This document shows, piece after piece, positions 9,006 through 19,746 of a stretch of 64,000 bases of DNA (position 1 is its first letter; each line of letters begins with the position of its first letter). The notes under the pieces were generated by a model. It worked only from the letters and a program-made list of their open reading frames with translations, had not been told where the DNA came from and did no database searches. Where the stretch lies: contig JAPYXD010000725.1 of assembly GCA_030998225.1 (NCBI GenBank), forward strand, positions 62,001 through 126,000. The letters are read 5' to 3'. This DNA comes from Diplolepis rosae. Taxonomy: Eukaryota; Arthropoda; Insecta; Hymenoptera; Diplolepididae. The translations under genes and the position numbers were made by a program.

Positions 9006-10349
9006 CAAATTGTAGAACAGGCGCCGAAATGAAAGTTGTATTTATCATTCATATTTTGTTACTATATCAGGAAAAGAATTTGAATGTATCTCTTCAAAAA
9101 CGTTAATGAATGTATTCTTCTTCCGGAGATTCGATCGTGGATGCTTCACCCCCGCGCTCGCAGTAGAGGGTGAGGTGTTACCTCCCGCGACGTATTTGAA
9201 GGATTCTCAGCGTGAGATAATTATACCATGCAGTTTGACAGTGTCAAGACCCGAGAGTCATAAGGAAAGGATCCTAGATTCTGTGTCAAGAAGAATAGTT
9301 GTTGTGTCCTTGTCACACCTGTGGGATATTCACTTCAACGCAGTTACACCTCTGGGAATCGCATCTTAGACTATACTTAATAATCTTAGATTATACTTAA
9401 GGGAACTCAAGGAACTAATAAGGCACAGAAAGTAAAGTTTTGTAAATTTATTATCATACCAAAAAAATTTAAGGTCTAAATTCTTATGTAATTTCTGATG
9501 TAATTCATTCGTTTTTAAAATTATGAAACTCCTAATTTACATTTATTTATCGAAATTCCCATATGAAAAATGTTACATACTATAAAAAATATTCAAACCC
9601 TTCATTTTTTAAACTTGTATCTCATGTTGAATCATATCTTTCTATGAAATATTTTTCTCATAATTTTCTAATTAAAGTACTTAATTCATGAAGATAAAAA
9701 ATACTGAAATTAATATTTGGTTTTAAAACTTTAAAAATTAAGTGACTTTAAATTATACTAGAATATAATTTTTTAAGTTTTCAAATAATCCTAAAATTCA
9801 AAAAAATCTTCTAGATATTCATTTTTCGTGAATGTTTTTCAAAATATCTAAAGAAGGAGGGCAATATCTTGAATTATTTATTTTGTCATTTTGAATTCGT
9901 CGTCTACTTCGCGTGTCTTTTACACGAAGTCGAGAGAAACATAATTTTCTAATATGTGAAATCTTTCACATGAAAGTTTTAATAAATAAGTTTTAATTAA
10001 GGGGTTCAATATTTAAGCAAGGTTATGATTTATATTCTAATTCACATACGAAATTACAATTACTAAACAATTTATTTGTATGAAGTTAATTCGACAAACC
10101 TTTACTATTGAGAAAAATAGTTAAAATACCATTTTTCGAAATACATAACATCTTTTACGTGTTAATTTCAATATATAAGTGTAAATAAAAGGTTTTTTTT
10201 TTTAAATGAATAAATTATATTTACATTTGTGTACGAAATTACTCATTGAGATTCTTTGATATTAAGTATAAAATTCATATTCTGGACTTACATTGACCCT
10301 TAATTAATAATTGAAGATATATGTTGATGTTGGTAATTGGCTTTAGGGT
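9006..10349. other. no recognised gene; GC-richer block at 9106-9370
   Basis: An 87-residue ORF at 9106-9369 lies in a GC-richer island (CCCCCGCGCTCGCAGTAGAG) but has no recognisable motif; it may be LTR or leader DNA of the element just upstream. From 9370 to 10349 the DNA is AT-rich with no open frame. A short inverted repeat (CTTCGCGTGTC ... ACACGAAGTCGAG) lies near 9908-9935. Confidence 0.4.
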
Positions 10350-10361
10350 CCAAGGTTGATA

Positions 10362-10432
10362 AAAACTCAGAGTTTTACATAATCAGACGTTTCGGCTTTA
10401 ATCGGAGCCCTCATCAGTGATTTATTTAAATC
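10362..10432 (-). ncRNA. hammerhead ribozyme motif of Penelope-like element
   Basis: On the minus strand the core reads CACTGATGAG, then a hairpin GGCT...AGCC, then GAAAC, then CGT-loop-ATG followed by TA. This matches the hammerhead layout: CUGAUGA, stem II of four G-C-rich pairs, GAAA, short stem III (CGU/AUG with a CUGAUU loop) and a UA cleavage site. Weak stem I pairing is possible between AAATCA upstream and TGAGTTT downstream. Penelope-like elements are known to carry such short-stem-III hammerheads in their terminal repeats, which fits its position at the 3' end of the element. Confidence 0.7.
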
Positions 10433-10439
10433 TAAAAAT

Positions 10440-11820
10440 ACAGAATGAAAAGGTTTGCTAACATAGGATTTCTTGTAAGTGTCGAAGTATAAAAATATTT
10501 TTAAATTGACATTCGTGCATGAAGTTGTAGATTGAAATTTTTTGGTGTAATTTTTAATACAATACATATGCACATATACCCATATACACACATACATATA
10601 TATACATATACCTATATTATATATATACAATATTATATACATACTACATATATGCAATATTATACACAACATTGACTTTTCTTTATTTGCGGCTAAGTAT
10701 TGAAATATATCAGTGATTATTTCTATCATTCATGGCTAGTTGAGGGCAAGACTGTCACAGGATAAAAAACCTTTTTTTTTTAAAAAAAATGAACATTCTT
10801 CAACGTTAAAATTACCAAATCCTGCTTAAATATGTAGATATACAATTTTTTAACATTCTTTCTTAAAAATATACAAAACAGCAAAATTTCTTTTGGTAAG
10901 AAGTGAAATCTGTAAAAAATGTAATTTAGCATTTTTTCTTTGGCATATTTTCCTTGGAATTTTGTCCGCTGTGAAACTTTTTTAGCAAGATGAATTGAAA
11001 AAATTGACAGTTTTTTTGCAATGACAGAGTCCGTAGTGTTATACAAAAGGTTTGTCTCAATCGTGGGTATAGACAATGAGGCTGCTTATTTAGAATGTAC
11101 ACAAAAAAAAGGACATAAATTTACATATAATATTGCACATAGATTTTCTTTGGTTTGAGTCTAGATCTAAAATACCTATGTAAATATTTCTTTGGTATGA
11201 AGCAATGAGAATAACACTGTATAAAATACAGTTTTTGGGTTAAATTGCCGATTTTTGTTTAACAAATAGATGTAAGTAAAAAAACTTTGTAAACAATTAT
11301 AAATTGTGTAAGGAATTGAGATGCAATTGTACATAGAATGTTGAAATGTGTAGGTATAGTATATTTAAAATTTTTGCACAATTTATCCAAATTTTTAAAT
11401 CCTATTGCAGGCTATATATAGAGTAAAAAAGTAGGACTGATCTTGATTAAAATTACGACTTTTGTATAAATGTTATTATTCCATTTTTTTCTTTTTTCGT
11501 TTTCTGGGAAGCCGCATAACTTAAACTGCACACACTTTTCTCCTGGGAGGTTGACTCGTGAACTGAGTTATGTTGTGGTTTTTAGGCATGCATAGTGGGA
11601 TGAGAGTGGAGGGTAAGATTTTTTTCCTGTTAGGGATTTTATTTGAAGAAAGAAAAGGATGTGCTGGAGATGGCTGGACTGTTAGGACAATGAGGAGATC
11701 ATAAAATGTAACCTGAGACATAACGGTTCCGTCGCCACATTTTGGGTCTTTTCAGAAAGTTTGTGTATTTGTGTATTTTAGAATTTTTTAATATGAATTT
11801 TGAATGGGGTTAGAATTGGT
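10440..11820 (-). other. Penelope 3' non-coding region
   Basis: AT-rich, with an AT/AC microsatellite-like stretch at 10560-10660 and long A/T runs near 10770-10790. ORFs here are short and compositionally trivial. It is most simply the 3' untranslated and terminal-repeat part of the Penelope-like element. Confidence 0.45.
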
Positions 11821-11823
11821 TGC

Positions 11824-12085
11824 TTAAAAGAGGGAGAAAAAAACTGATAGATTTTCTGTATCAGTTCTTTGATTTACAGAATGTGAGGCACTGGCTATGT
11901 GGGTCATTTCTAGAATCATGCGTTTTTTGTAGTTATCCGACCTGTCTAATATGGTGACTTCATCAAAATTAAATTTGTGATCTTGGTGCCATGCGTGTTT
12001 TGTTAAGGTTATAGACATCTTTCTTATGCTCATGGATTCTGGTTTTTAAGGGGCGTTTGGTCGTGCCTATATAAGTAGCTTTACT
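11824..12085 (-). pseudogene. GIY-YIG endonuclease domain of Penelope-like element
   Basis: Immediately left of the R1 junction the minus strand reads YIGTTKRPLKTRIHEHKKDV, the typical opening of the Penelope GIY-YIG domain. A frameshift then leads into the 69-residue frame with LTKHAWHQDHKFNFDEVTIL and NYKKRMILEMTHI, the usual downstream helix with the catalytic Glu region and the VNQRTDTENLS end. The start of the domain is cut by the insertion. In a full element this domain nicks target DNA for reverse transcription. Confidence 0.75.
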
Positions 12086-12087
12086 TA

Positions 12088-13935
12088 ACAGCCGTTCCAA
12101 AGACGGGACCGAAGTTCCTGCGTGGTCCGGCGCGAAGAACTCTTCACTCTCGAAGAACTAAAGAGAGCGGGTGGAAGGCTTAAGGCAAATACAGCGCCGG
12201 GTATCGACGGGGTGCAGAACGAGATCCTCAAAGAGGTGATCGGGGCATACCCGGAGATCCTCCTAGAAGCCTTTAACTCCTGTCTTCGGGATGGGAGGTT
12301 CTTCGCAGATTGGAAGAAGCAGAGGTTGGTCCTGCTGAGGAAGGGAAACAAACCTCTAGGGGTTGCCTCGTTGTATAGACCAATATGCTTATTGGATACG
12401 ATGGGGAAGCTTCTGGAGGAGTTGATTCTACAACGGCTTCAGGCTCTCTTGGTCGGGGAGAACGGGCTCTCGGAAAACCAGTTCGGATTCAGGAAAGGCA
12501 GGTCCACTGGACGCCATCCAAGCTGTGGTTAACATCGCCACAAATACAAGAAAAGGAACTGGTAAGCGTAAGGGATTCTGTGCGTTGATTAGCATTGACA
12601 TACGCAATGCGTTCAATACCGCGAGATCAATACCTGCATCGAGGCGATGATGCGGAAAAAGGTTCCAGACTACCTGTTGCGAATGATGAATGACCATCTG
12701 AGCGACAGGTGGGTGATATACGAGGGAGACAAATGGTCTCTCAAAGAAGAGATGACATGCGGCGCTCCTCAAGGGTCGCGGGTGGGTCCACTCGTTTGGA
12801 ACATCATGTACGATGACTTTCTGCGCATGGACCTGCCTGCTGGAACGAGCATCGTCGGCTTCGCGGATGACGCACTTGTCGTGTGCGCCGCTGACGACGT
12901 CAGAATCCTAGAGCTGAGGCTTTGCTCGTTACGGACAGGAGATCCTTCCAATATCCGAGGATCGTTCTCGGAGAGCATGAAGTCGAGTGGAAAACAAGCA
13001 TTAAGTACCTGGGGGTGCAGCTGGATCGTAGGCTTAGCTTTGGCGAACACCTAAAGATCGCAGCTGCCAAAGCCATCCAATGTGGAGCGATCTTGGCCCG
13101 GCTTATGCCAAACATTGGTGGACTCAGGGAAGCGAAAAGAAGACTGGTGGCAAGCGTGGTCCATTCGAAGCTGCTTTATGCAGCACCGGTCTGGGCCAAT
13201 GCCTTGCAAAACCATGCTATCCAGAAGAAGCTGTTCTCGGCGCAGAGACTTGTCGCGCTGAGAATAGTTTCGGCATATAGAACTATCTCGACGAGCGCTG
13301 TGCTGGTCCTGGCGAGCGTCCCGCCAATAGATTTATTGGCGGAGGAAAGGCAGGAAACCTTTTAGCTTCGCAAGGAGCTTACCTGCGCCGACCTGCAGGA
13401 AATCGCTCGCGCGAAGGAGGCCATCCGCAAGGATGGAAGGCGCAGACTCGTCGAGAAATGACAGATGAGATGGCATGGTGGGCAGACAGGGAGATGGACC
13501 TACCGCCTGATCCCGGAGCTCGCCACCTGGCTGAACAGAAAGCACGGGGAAGTCGGCTTTTACTTGGCGTAAGCGCTCTCGGGCCATGGCTGTTTTAACG
13601 CGTACCTGATGCGCTTTAAGAAGAGAGACGAGGAGACGTGTTGCTACTGCGATTCCCCGGTGGATAACGCGGAGCACGCACTCTTCGTCTGCGCAAAATG
13701 GGGTGTGGCTAGGGAGATCCTCGGTCAGGCGGTAGCTTCCGAACTTACTCCTGACACGATGGTCCCCCTCATGCTCCAGTCTGAACGGTTCTGGATGCTC
13801 ATCGAGTCATTCGTCACACTTGTGATGAAGACGAGAGAACTTGATGGGCGTCGAGAGCGAAACAACGGGGAGGGCCAGTAGAAATCGCATCGGGACCTGC
13901 ACCCACGGTCCTGCGTCTCGGATAGACTTGACCCG
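12088..13935 (+). mobile_element. R1-clade non-LTR fragment inside the Penelope element
   Basis: Very close to the R1 copy at 37411-39245, but it lacks the 5' leader and the final ~330 bases of 3' tail. It is decayed: frame breaks at about 12520 and 12930, a missing stretch near 12620, and in-frame stops near 13363, 13459 and 13570. RT blocks are visible: TAPGIDGVQNEIL, ASLYRPICLLDTMGK, NQFGFRKGRST, APQGSRVGPLVWN and FADDALVVC. The C-terminal zinc finger CCYC...H..C is at 13640-13695. It carries the same two diagnostic deletions as the 37-kb copy, so both descend from one defective ancestor. Truncation at both ends suggests later deletion rather than simple target-primed insertion. Confidence 0.9.
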
Positions 13936-14330
13936 AAATTTTTTCAGTGAGTCCTTGTACGTAAGGCAATGGTATGTACTTTAAAAGTTGACCTGCTGTG
14001 CTGGAGTGTGTGTCTGTGATTGTGTCGCGCTTGGGTAGTTTTCGTGTGTGTGCGTTTGTAACAGAGGCTTTTTTCGATAGGTAATTTAATCTTTTTTTGA
14101 TCGTGGAATTGATGATTTTTCGTGGGTAATTATTTTTAATCAGTCATTTTAATTTTTTGAATGTTTTTGTGTGAAAGCTTTTGTGTGCTAGAGTAATGCC
14201 TCTGTTGACTAAATTGTTAATTATGTTGATTTTGTATTTGAGCGGGTGATGTGAATGAAATTTAAGTAGGCGGCCGGACCATGTTGGTTTCTGGTACCAG
14301 TTTGTTTCTGTATTTTTACATTTTATCATT
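13936..14330 (-). pseudogene. Penelope-like RT, C-terminal part
   Basis: From about 14330 the minus-strand frame reads TNWYQKPTWSGRLLKFHSHH, PLKYKINIINNLVNRGITL and HKSFHTKTFKKLK, the conserved thumb/connection region of Penelope-like RTs. Further on, KYIPLPYVQGLTEKISG (near 13950-14000) is the conserved strand before the linker to GIY-YIG. A stop separates the two. The palm with the catalytic Asp pair is absent. The R1 copy begins right after TEKIS. Confidence 0.75.
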
Positions 14331-14836
14331 TTATCATTGCAAAAGACATAGTTATCACCTTCAGAAAAATACTTGATCAATGATTCCTCCCGATGACGAT
14401 ACCAACTGAAAGTAGTTCCAGGAGAAAGAAGATTTCTCTCTTGAAGTCTTGATCCTAGCAAATTGGAAGAGAGTCAGAAGTTGATAGGATATATTCCGAT
14501 TCACGATCTTCAGTAAAATGAACGTCTGTATTTTCCTCAATTTCTTTTTTGAAAAGTGGAGGAGTTGGAGGTCTATCATCAAATGAATATGAAATGGGTT
14601 TTGTAACACTTGCTACGTTTGGATATTTAATATAATAAGCATTTTTGAGATTATATCCAAATGCATTGATTAAACAAAAATAACATTCATCGTGGCTAGC
14701 AGCTTCACGCCAAATCACAGGTATTTTGAAAGGCATTCCTGGTACATCACTTTTGGCATTATTCCACCGTCTTAAAGATTCAACACATGATTTACAAGCC
14801 GTTTGTGGAACCCAAGACTTATCTTGATTAGATATC
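14331..14836 (-). pseudogene. insect orphan family fragment (SWVP / MPFKIPVIWRE / CYFC)
   Basis: The minus strand reads KSWVPQTACKSCVESLRRW, then MPFKIPVIWREAASHDECYFC, then a Pro-rich segment with PPTPPLF and acidic residues (the 93-residue ORF 14736-14455). A frame change then gives SRLQERNLLSPGTTFSWYRH and FSEGDNYVFCND. I remember this series as a repeated, unnamed insect protein family, often in many copies; two CxxC pairs suggest a zinc site. The function is unknown. After FCND the frame passes directly into Penelope RT sequence, giving a chimeric ORF (14461-14144). Confidence 0.55.
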
Positions 14837-15842
14837 GAAATATTGAATCATCATCGAATTGAATTATGATCGATCTTCATCCTTTTCTTAGTAAACGCAA
14901 ACGACAGCAAATGTAACAAAAACAGTCAGAATGATTTGAACACTTACGTGTATTCATTGCTAAAACAATGACAATGGTTTCACGTTACGCTACAGTAGAC
15001 TTAAATTCAAAATAATCAACATACACTCAACTCTAAAAAACTTTGATTGGTGTCAGAGCCTGATTGATTTTTCGAAATATGATTTTTATTTATCACAAAC
15101 GTTCCCAAGAACCATTCCATATATTTTTTAATTTAGATATTTTCGTTTATGATTCAAAGTTAAAAATACAACAAAAGACTTAGGAAAAAAATGTCGAAAA
15201 TGCTTCTTTATAAAGAGGGAGCCTTCGATAAATTTTATTCAAAATTATTATAAAAGGGTTTATTAGGTAGCTGATTTTAAATATTATTTTATTTCTAAAA
15301 ATTGCAAGTAGATGATCTGATATAGCTGATGAAAAATCTCACATTACTTCTTTTCCCTGAGAATGTGTACTCGAAGCTTTTTTTAGGTCGCTTATTACAA
15401 AATCGGAATCGACCTCTACAGATTTTGACAGAAAAATCAAAATGGTAGACCGGAATCAAGAAATCTAGTTTAGATTTTTTTTTCTTTTAGATGTCGTAAA
15501 TAGTATTTTTTCTGTGATAGAGAAAAAATTGTATATTTTATTTTATTTTATTTATAGTAGTGAAAATAAGAATATTATTAAAAAAAAATATAATTGTTAG
15601 TTGGATGTAATAGAAGATTATAGGTATTGTGATTAAGGTATAATATTAATTTGAGAGTCTACATAACCTATTTCAGTATTTAATGTATTCTTCTTAAAAG
15701 CTTTTATATTCTCTTATATTCTTTTAGTTTTGTTATATTCTTGGTTATATTACTTAAACTTAAATTTCTCGAGAATTTAGGAATTCTAATTTAAGTTTTT
15801 GCTACTAGATTGCGTTTCTTGTTGTGGCGGCAATTTTGTACT
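14837..15842. other. no gene seen
   Basis: AT-rich DNA without a supported frame. It lies just 3' of the minus-strand envelope stop at 15843, so part may be the 3' untranslated region or LTR of that gypsy-type element, but I could not define LTR ends. Poly-A/T tracts are frequent at 15470-15600. Confidence 0.45.
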
Positions 15843-16936
15843 TTAATTATTAGCGACAGGTATATTTATTACTGTTTGAAAACTATTTCTATTTGTTGAA
15901 TTGTCTAAATTTTCGTCCTCTAATAAATATAATTGTAGGGGTGTATTTTCTAGGGTTATGTTTTTTATAATTTTATGATTTAGATATAATTTTCTTGTAA
16001 CTATTATGATTATTATAAAGTTCAATATTAATAAAACTGTTAAGCCTAATATTATTTTAAGTATAAATTCGTGTTGGGAATTTTCTTTAATTTGCAAGAT
16101 TTTTCCTGAATTTTCGTGGATTCTATTTAAAATGTTTATTTTGAATTCAAATAGGGATAAGGGTTGATTTCCATGAAACTTCTTTTCCATTACCATTTCT
16201 TGAATTTGTAAAGGATTCTTAGTGGCCATTTGAAGTAAATATGGCGCGATTGATTTGAGTGATATTTTGAGTTGAGGTGTGATAATGTCTGTTTCAAGTT
16301 TTTTCAAGTTTTTCGATTCGTTAAATGATAACGAATTGGTCATTTGACACTCGGAATTTATCTCTAGAATTCCATTATCTAAGAGACTAATTATTTGGTT
16401 TGGTTTGTTTATGGACATTCGATTTTTACTTGTTGGAGAGAGGTAGATGAATATAACCAGCCATAGTGAGACTCTAATGGTGTTAAGAGTGGGTAACTGT
16501 CAAAATTGATTAAATATTCACAAAAATTGAGAAGCTTTCCCATGAACATTTGAATTTCGCAAATTGGATTTTTATGTATGTCAAGCCAGGATAAAGGATG
16601 ATTGCAGATCAATTTGCGTTCTATTCTTTTGCATGAGTCTAGGTAATGGTGATCTGCGACAAAGTAATTATTTTTGTTATGAGAAAGTTTCATATACTGT
16701 ATTTCAAATTTTATGAATATAGTTGGTTTTGGGTTAATTGGGAGATTGTGATCTATTGGTAAGGTATAAATTTCAAAAATTTCAGTTTCTTCTTTAGTAT
16801 AGATTAATTGGTGTTCGTATATAAAATACTGAATTTTTGAATATTTTATTATTTCTTTTAATTTGAATCCAAAAAGGTATATCCTGCAGATTTTGGCCGA
16901 CCAGTTCCCCGTTGAAAAATATTTCAGGAATTGCAC
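15843..16936 (-). pseudogene. F-type envelope, C-terminal two-thirds, two frames
   Basis: Two overlapping minus-strand ORFs make up one envelope. 16936-16409 (175 aa) has SKIQYFIYEHQLIY, ADHHYLDSCKRI, CNHPLSWLDIHKNPICEIQM and a final GWLYSS. 16418-15843 (191 aa) has GILEINSEC, a helical stretch, a membrane span (LTVLLILNFIIIIIVTR, about residues 129-145) and a cytoplasmic tail. The order of Cys-rich head, GIL..C block and anchor is that of errantivirus Env/baculovirus-F relatives. The ORFs overlap by 10 bases at a frameshift. The N-terminal part is replaced by a repeat (16900-17260). Its gene partners upstream are a chuvirus-like glycoprotein and integrase. Confidence 0.65.
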
Positions 16937-17260
16937 TGACCTTTTGGAAAACTTTGTTTATTTCAAATAACCTCAAATTGATCTTGAACGTTACAATTGA
17001 CCTATGACTTGGGCACATATCTGAACGTAGAATTTTCCGCTCTATCGATTTCAGATGTAAAAAAAGGGGGTTTCCATTTAAAAAAACAAAGCTGACCTTG
17101 AAAAAGCCATGAAGATAAACTTCAAGGTCAAAATGAAGGTCACCATTGAATTCCTCGTTGAAATTTACTTCAGGAATGACCTTCAAATTTTTGAAAAATA
17201 TTTTACCTGTGGAAATATCCAACCGTCCCGTGACTTTTTAGACACCCTGTATATATTTCT
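16900..17260. repeat. dispersed repeat with AAGGTCA-type motifs
   Basis: This stretch interrupts the envelope and contains several near copies of TTCAAGGTCAAAATGAAGGT-like words plus GACACCCTGTATATAT at its right end, a common insect repeat terminus. The 142-residue minus-strand ORF (17222-16794) runs from it into the envelope and reflects composition. It probably replaced the envelope N-terminus and any ORF between it and the glycoprotein. Confidence 0.55.
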
Positions 17261-17364
17261 TTGCAATCCTGCTAAATCCATAGAGGGTGTTTGGTATGAA
17301 TTGAGTTTCCATGTTAATATTCTTTTCATAAAGAGAATGCATATGTTAATTTGTCGTTGTTTGG

Positions 17365-18760
17365 TTATAAAATTCTGTCTATTGTAAATATCTTGTTTTT
17401 GTTACCGAAATTTGTAAATAATGTCCAGAATTTTCCCCAAGATGATTCGGCTATTTTGTTCAATGTTTTTTCATCCAAAAGGTTCATTAAAGACACTTTA
17501 TCGTTTATGTTTGAATGTCCTAATATGTCTCGTGCCAGTGAATTTAATACATTTGGTTTTCCTGCAGGGAACATAATATGATCTCTTAACTTGTCTAAAT
17601 CTGCTTGTGTATAAATTCCACTTGTTGCTAGAGAAGCTGGATTAGTATACTTCCAAGTCGGTTTTGTGGTTGGTTTCATTATTGATGGTGGCAATGTTTC
17701 AGTTGGTTTTGGTGACAGTTTATAACATGCATCATTTAAGAAATACATTGATGGTAGGAAAATATTACAACTTGTTTCTGTTCCTTTTCCTATAATTATA
17801 TGTGTACGAAGGGCAAGAAATAATGTTTCATTCCCTTTGTGAATTGGAAGTTGTAAATAACATTGATCGGTTTGTCTGAATTTTACTTCTATGGGAATAC
17901 ATTTAATTACATGTACTACTTCTCCTGCGATAATAGACATGTATCCTGGACCTTTCATCAGATGGTAGGCAAATTCGTCAGGTGCTTGAGTTGCTATAAT
18001 TAAGGAATTTTTAAAGACTTGTTGTTCAAGCTGACATTTATGGGTTAAAAGGTTATGATATAATTTACTCATTTCTCTAAAAATGTGTTTTTCGACATAA
18101 ATGAATTTTGAATTTATATATATAAAGAGATCCATATTTTCAACTAATAGTTGTTTATTTTCCAAAAATGTATTTCCTCGAGTAGTTTCGAAAATCAATA
18201 ATTTTGGATGTTCTGTGCGTACTAAAACGTAGTTACATACAGGTTGCATAGCTTTTTGTGCTAAAACGAAAGTTATATCATTTGTAGTTAGGGAGTACAT
18301 AACTTGTGGGTTAAGAGTTGAATTATCAAATGTTTTGTTTGCTGGTCCTTCGTATAATACTGTATATTTTTGGAAATTACAATTATCGTTGGGCAATGGA
18401 TTCCAAAAAGTTTGTCCACCTCCTAGTTTATCAGTACATGTATCAGAGAGTGAACAAATTACTCCAGATTTTAAATGAATTTTGTCTGTATTTATATTGA
18501 TTGTTGCTTGGTATTCCTGTAGAGTAATTCGATATTTTGCATATACTATTACATTTTCCCATGTTCCAAAAGGATCAGAATACTGTGATCCTGAGCATTG
18601 TCCATTTATCTGTGTTGACCCTGCTAACATTATAGCATGTGTAGATGTTTTATTAACCCTTAGACCAGTTATCTGTGTATTTATGGAGGCTTAGAATACT
18701 CCTGTTTCATGCATTTTGTTACATTGATCTCTAGAGACTTCTTGGATGTATTCTCTATAT
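17365..18760 (-). pseudogene. chuvirus-like glycoprotein (421-aa ORF, broken at both ends)
   Basis: The ORF at 18630-17365 is a large ectodomain: GQCSGSQYSDPFGTWENV, SGVICSLSDTC, CNFQKYTVLYEG, RTEHPKLLIFETTRGN, then LDKLRDHIMFPAGKP and KIAESSWGKFWTLF, where it stops before the membrane span. Upstream, past one stop, the same frame reads REYIQEVSRDQCNKMHETG, so the N-terminus lay further right. Many Cys residues and the order of blocks resemble the class III-like glycoproteins of chuviruses captured by insect retroelements; this is from memory and needs a profile or structure test. The region 1-727 is a second copy that keeps the membrane span lost here. It lies directly after the integrase C-terminus on the same strand. 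Confidence 0.6.
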
Positions 18761-18819
18761 TATATATATATATCTATATATCTGATTAGTTGCTGATGGG
18801 GTTATATATGAAAGTCTAA

Positions 18820-18926
18820 GGGCCGGTTTCACCAAGTTCGTTCAAATTTTAATCCGTGGTTAGATCGGTCATTCTAAATTCTGATTGGTTAATCCGAGAG
18901 TTAACCAAAGTTGGTGAAACTGGCAC
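18820..18926. repeat. 107-bp MITE (GGGCCGGTTTCACCAA ends)
   Basis: Inverted ends GGGCCGGTTTCACCAA and TTGGTGAAACTGGCAC are flanked by TAA on both sides (18817-18819, 18927-18929). Size, termini and 3-bp TWA-type duplication fit a PIF/Harbinger-like MITE. It sits between the integrase C-terminus and the glycoprotein start on the minus strand. Confidence 0.85.
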
Positions 18927-18935
18927 TAAGTCTAT

Positions 18936-19705
18936 TAATATTGACGATTTTAGGTTTATTTTTAACTGAAATTTTTATCTTTCCTTTGCCTAATATTTCA
19001 AGTACTTCGTATGGTCCTGAATATTGATTTTCAAATTTCTTTAGTTCTCCTCCTTCTAGTAAAAATACATTATCTCCGATTTAAAAATTTTGTGGATTAA
19101 TTTTTCTGTCGTAATACTCTTTTTCTTAAGCTGCTATTAAATTTTGTCTTGCTATTCCACGCATTTCATGTAATTTTGTAATCAATTTTGTCAAGTACAT
19201 ATCATACGTTTCTATTTTTTCATGTTCTGGTAGAGGATCGCCGGATGGTAATCGTGCTAATTTTCCAAAAAATAATTCATAGGGTGTGCATTTCGTTCCT
19301 TCATGAACATTTGTGTTATATGAAAACATGGCTAATGAAGTTATTGGTATTTATTGGTTATTGGTAACTTCCCAACAATATCCATCGAAATTTTCTCAAA
19401 TGCTGTTCCTGGACTGTCGGTAATTATCATAGGATTTTTGTTTTGACCCGAACAAGTTTTTCAAGTTGACATTGTAAACAGAGTTGTATATATTTTTGTA
19501 TGTCCAATTTCATATTTTCCCAATAGTATCTTTGTCTGATTCTATTATAAGTAGGGTATTGTGTGATTTCATTACAAATTATTATTTTAATTGTAGAAAC
19601 CAAAAATGCTATTTTTAATGTAGCCAAAATTTCTTCCCACAAAACATTGTTAATGTGTGGTGATTTCGCAATACTAATTGATTTAATATTTAATTCTTTT
19701 ACCAT
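18936..19705 (-). pseudogene. Ty3/gypsy integrase, core-deleted
   Basis: Reading the minus strand: the zinc-binding end with RIRQRYYWENMKLDIQKYIQ and CLQCQ (19705-19427); then AFEKISMDIVGKLP, where the Asp is the first catalytic residue (about 19400); then YNTNVHEGTKCTPYELFFGK (19329-19126); then GDNVFLLEGGELKKF and NQYSGPYEVLEILGKGKIK, the GPY/F C-terminal domain (about 19085-18960). The middle of the core, holding the second Asp and Glu, is deleted, and stops are present. The domain order is that of Ty3/gypsy integrase. The envelope-type genes follow downstream on the same strand. Confidence 0.85.
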
Positions 19706-19746
19706 GAAATGAAGAGAATAAATCGCTAATTTAATATATATATATA

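Larger units (their letters stand above)
10350..14330 (-). mobile_element. Penelope-like retroelement, 5'-truncated and interrupted by R1
   Basis: Reading the minus strand: RT C-terminal region (14330-13936), an R1 insertion (13935-12088), GIY-YIG-type endonuclease (12085-11824), then ~1.4 kb of 3' non-coding DNA ending in a hammerhead ribozyme motif near 10362-10432. RT followed by GIY-YIG and terminal hammerheads is diagnostic of Penelope-like elements. About 60 residues between the RT end and the endonuclease are absent at the R1 junctions. The RT palm is missing upstream, where the frame is fused at about 14330 to an unrelated orphan ORF. Confidence 0.75.

Noticed and set aside
10560..10660. 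TATA/ACAT-rich stretch as a promoter
   Set aside because: It is a degenerate AT/AC microsatellite within the Penelope 3' region; many TATA-like words occur by composition.
12085..12351. Minus-strand ORFs across the R1 copies (also 37256-37675, 38094-38375)
   Set aside because: Antisense shadows of the R1 RT frames with low-complexity Ser/Arg-rich translations.
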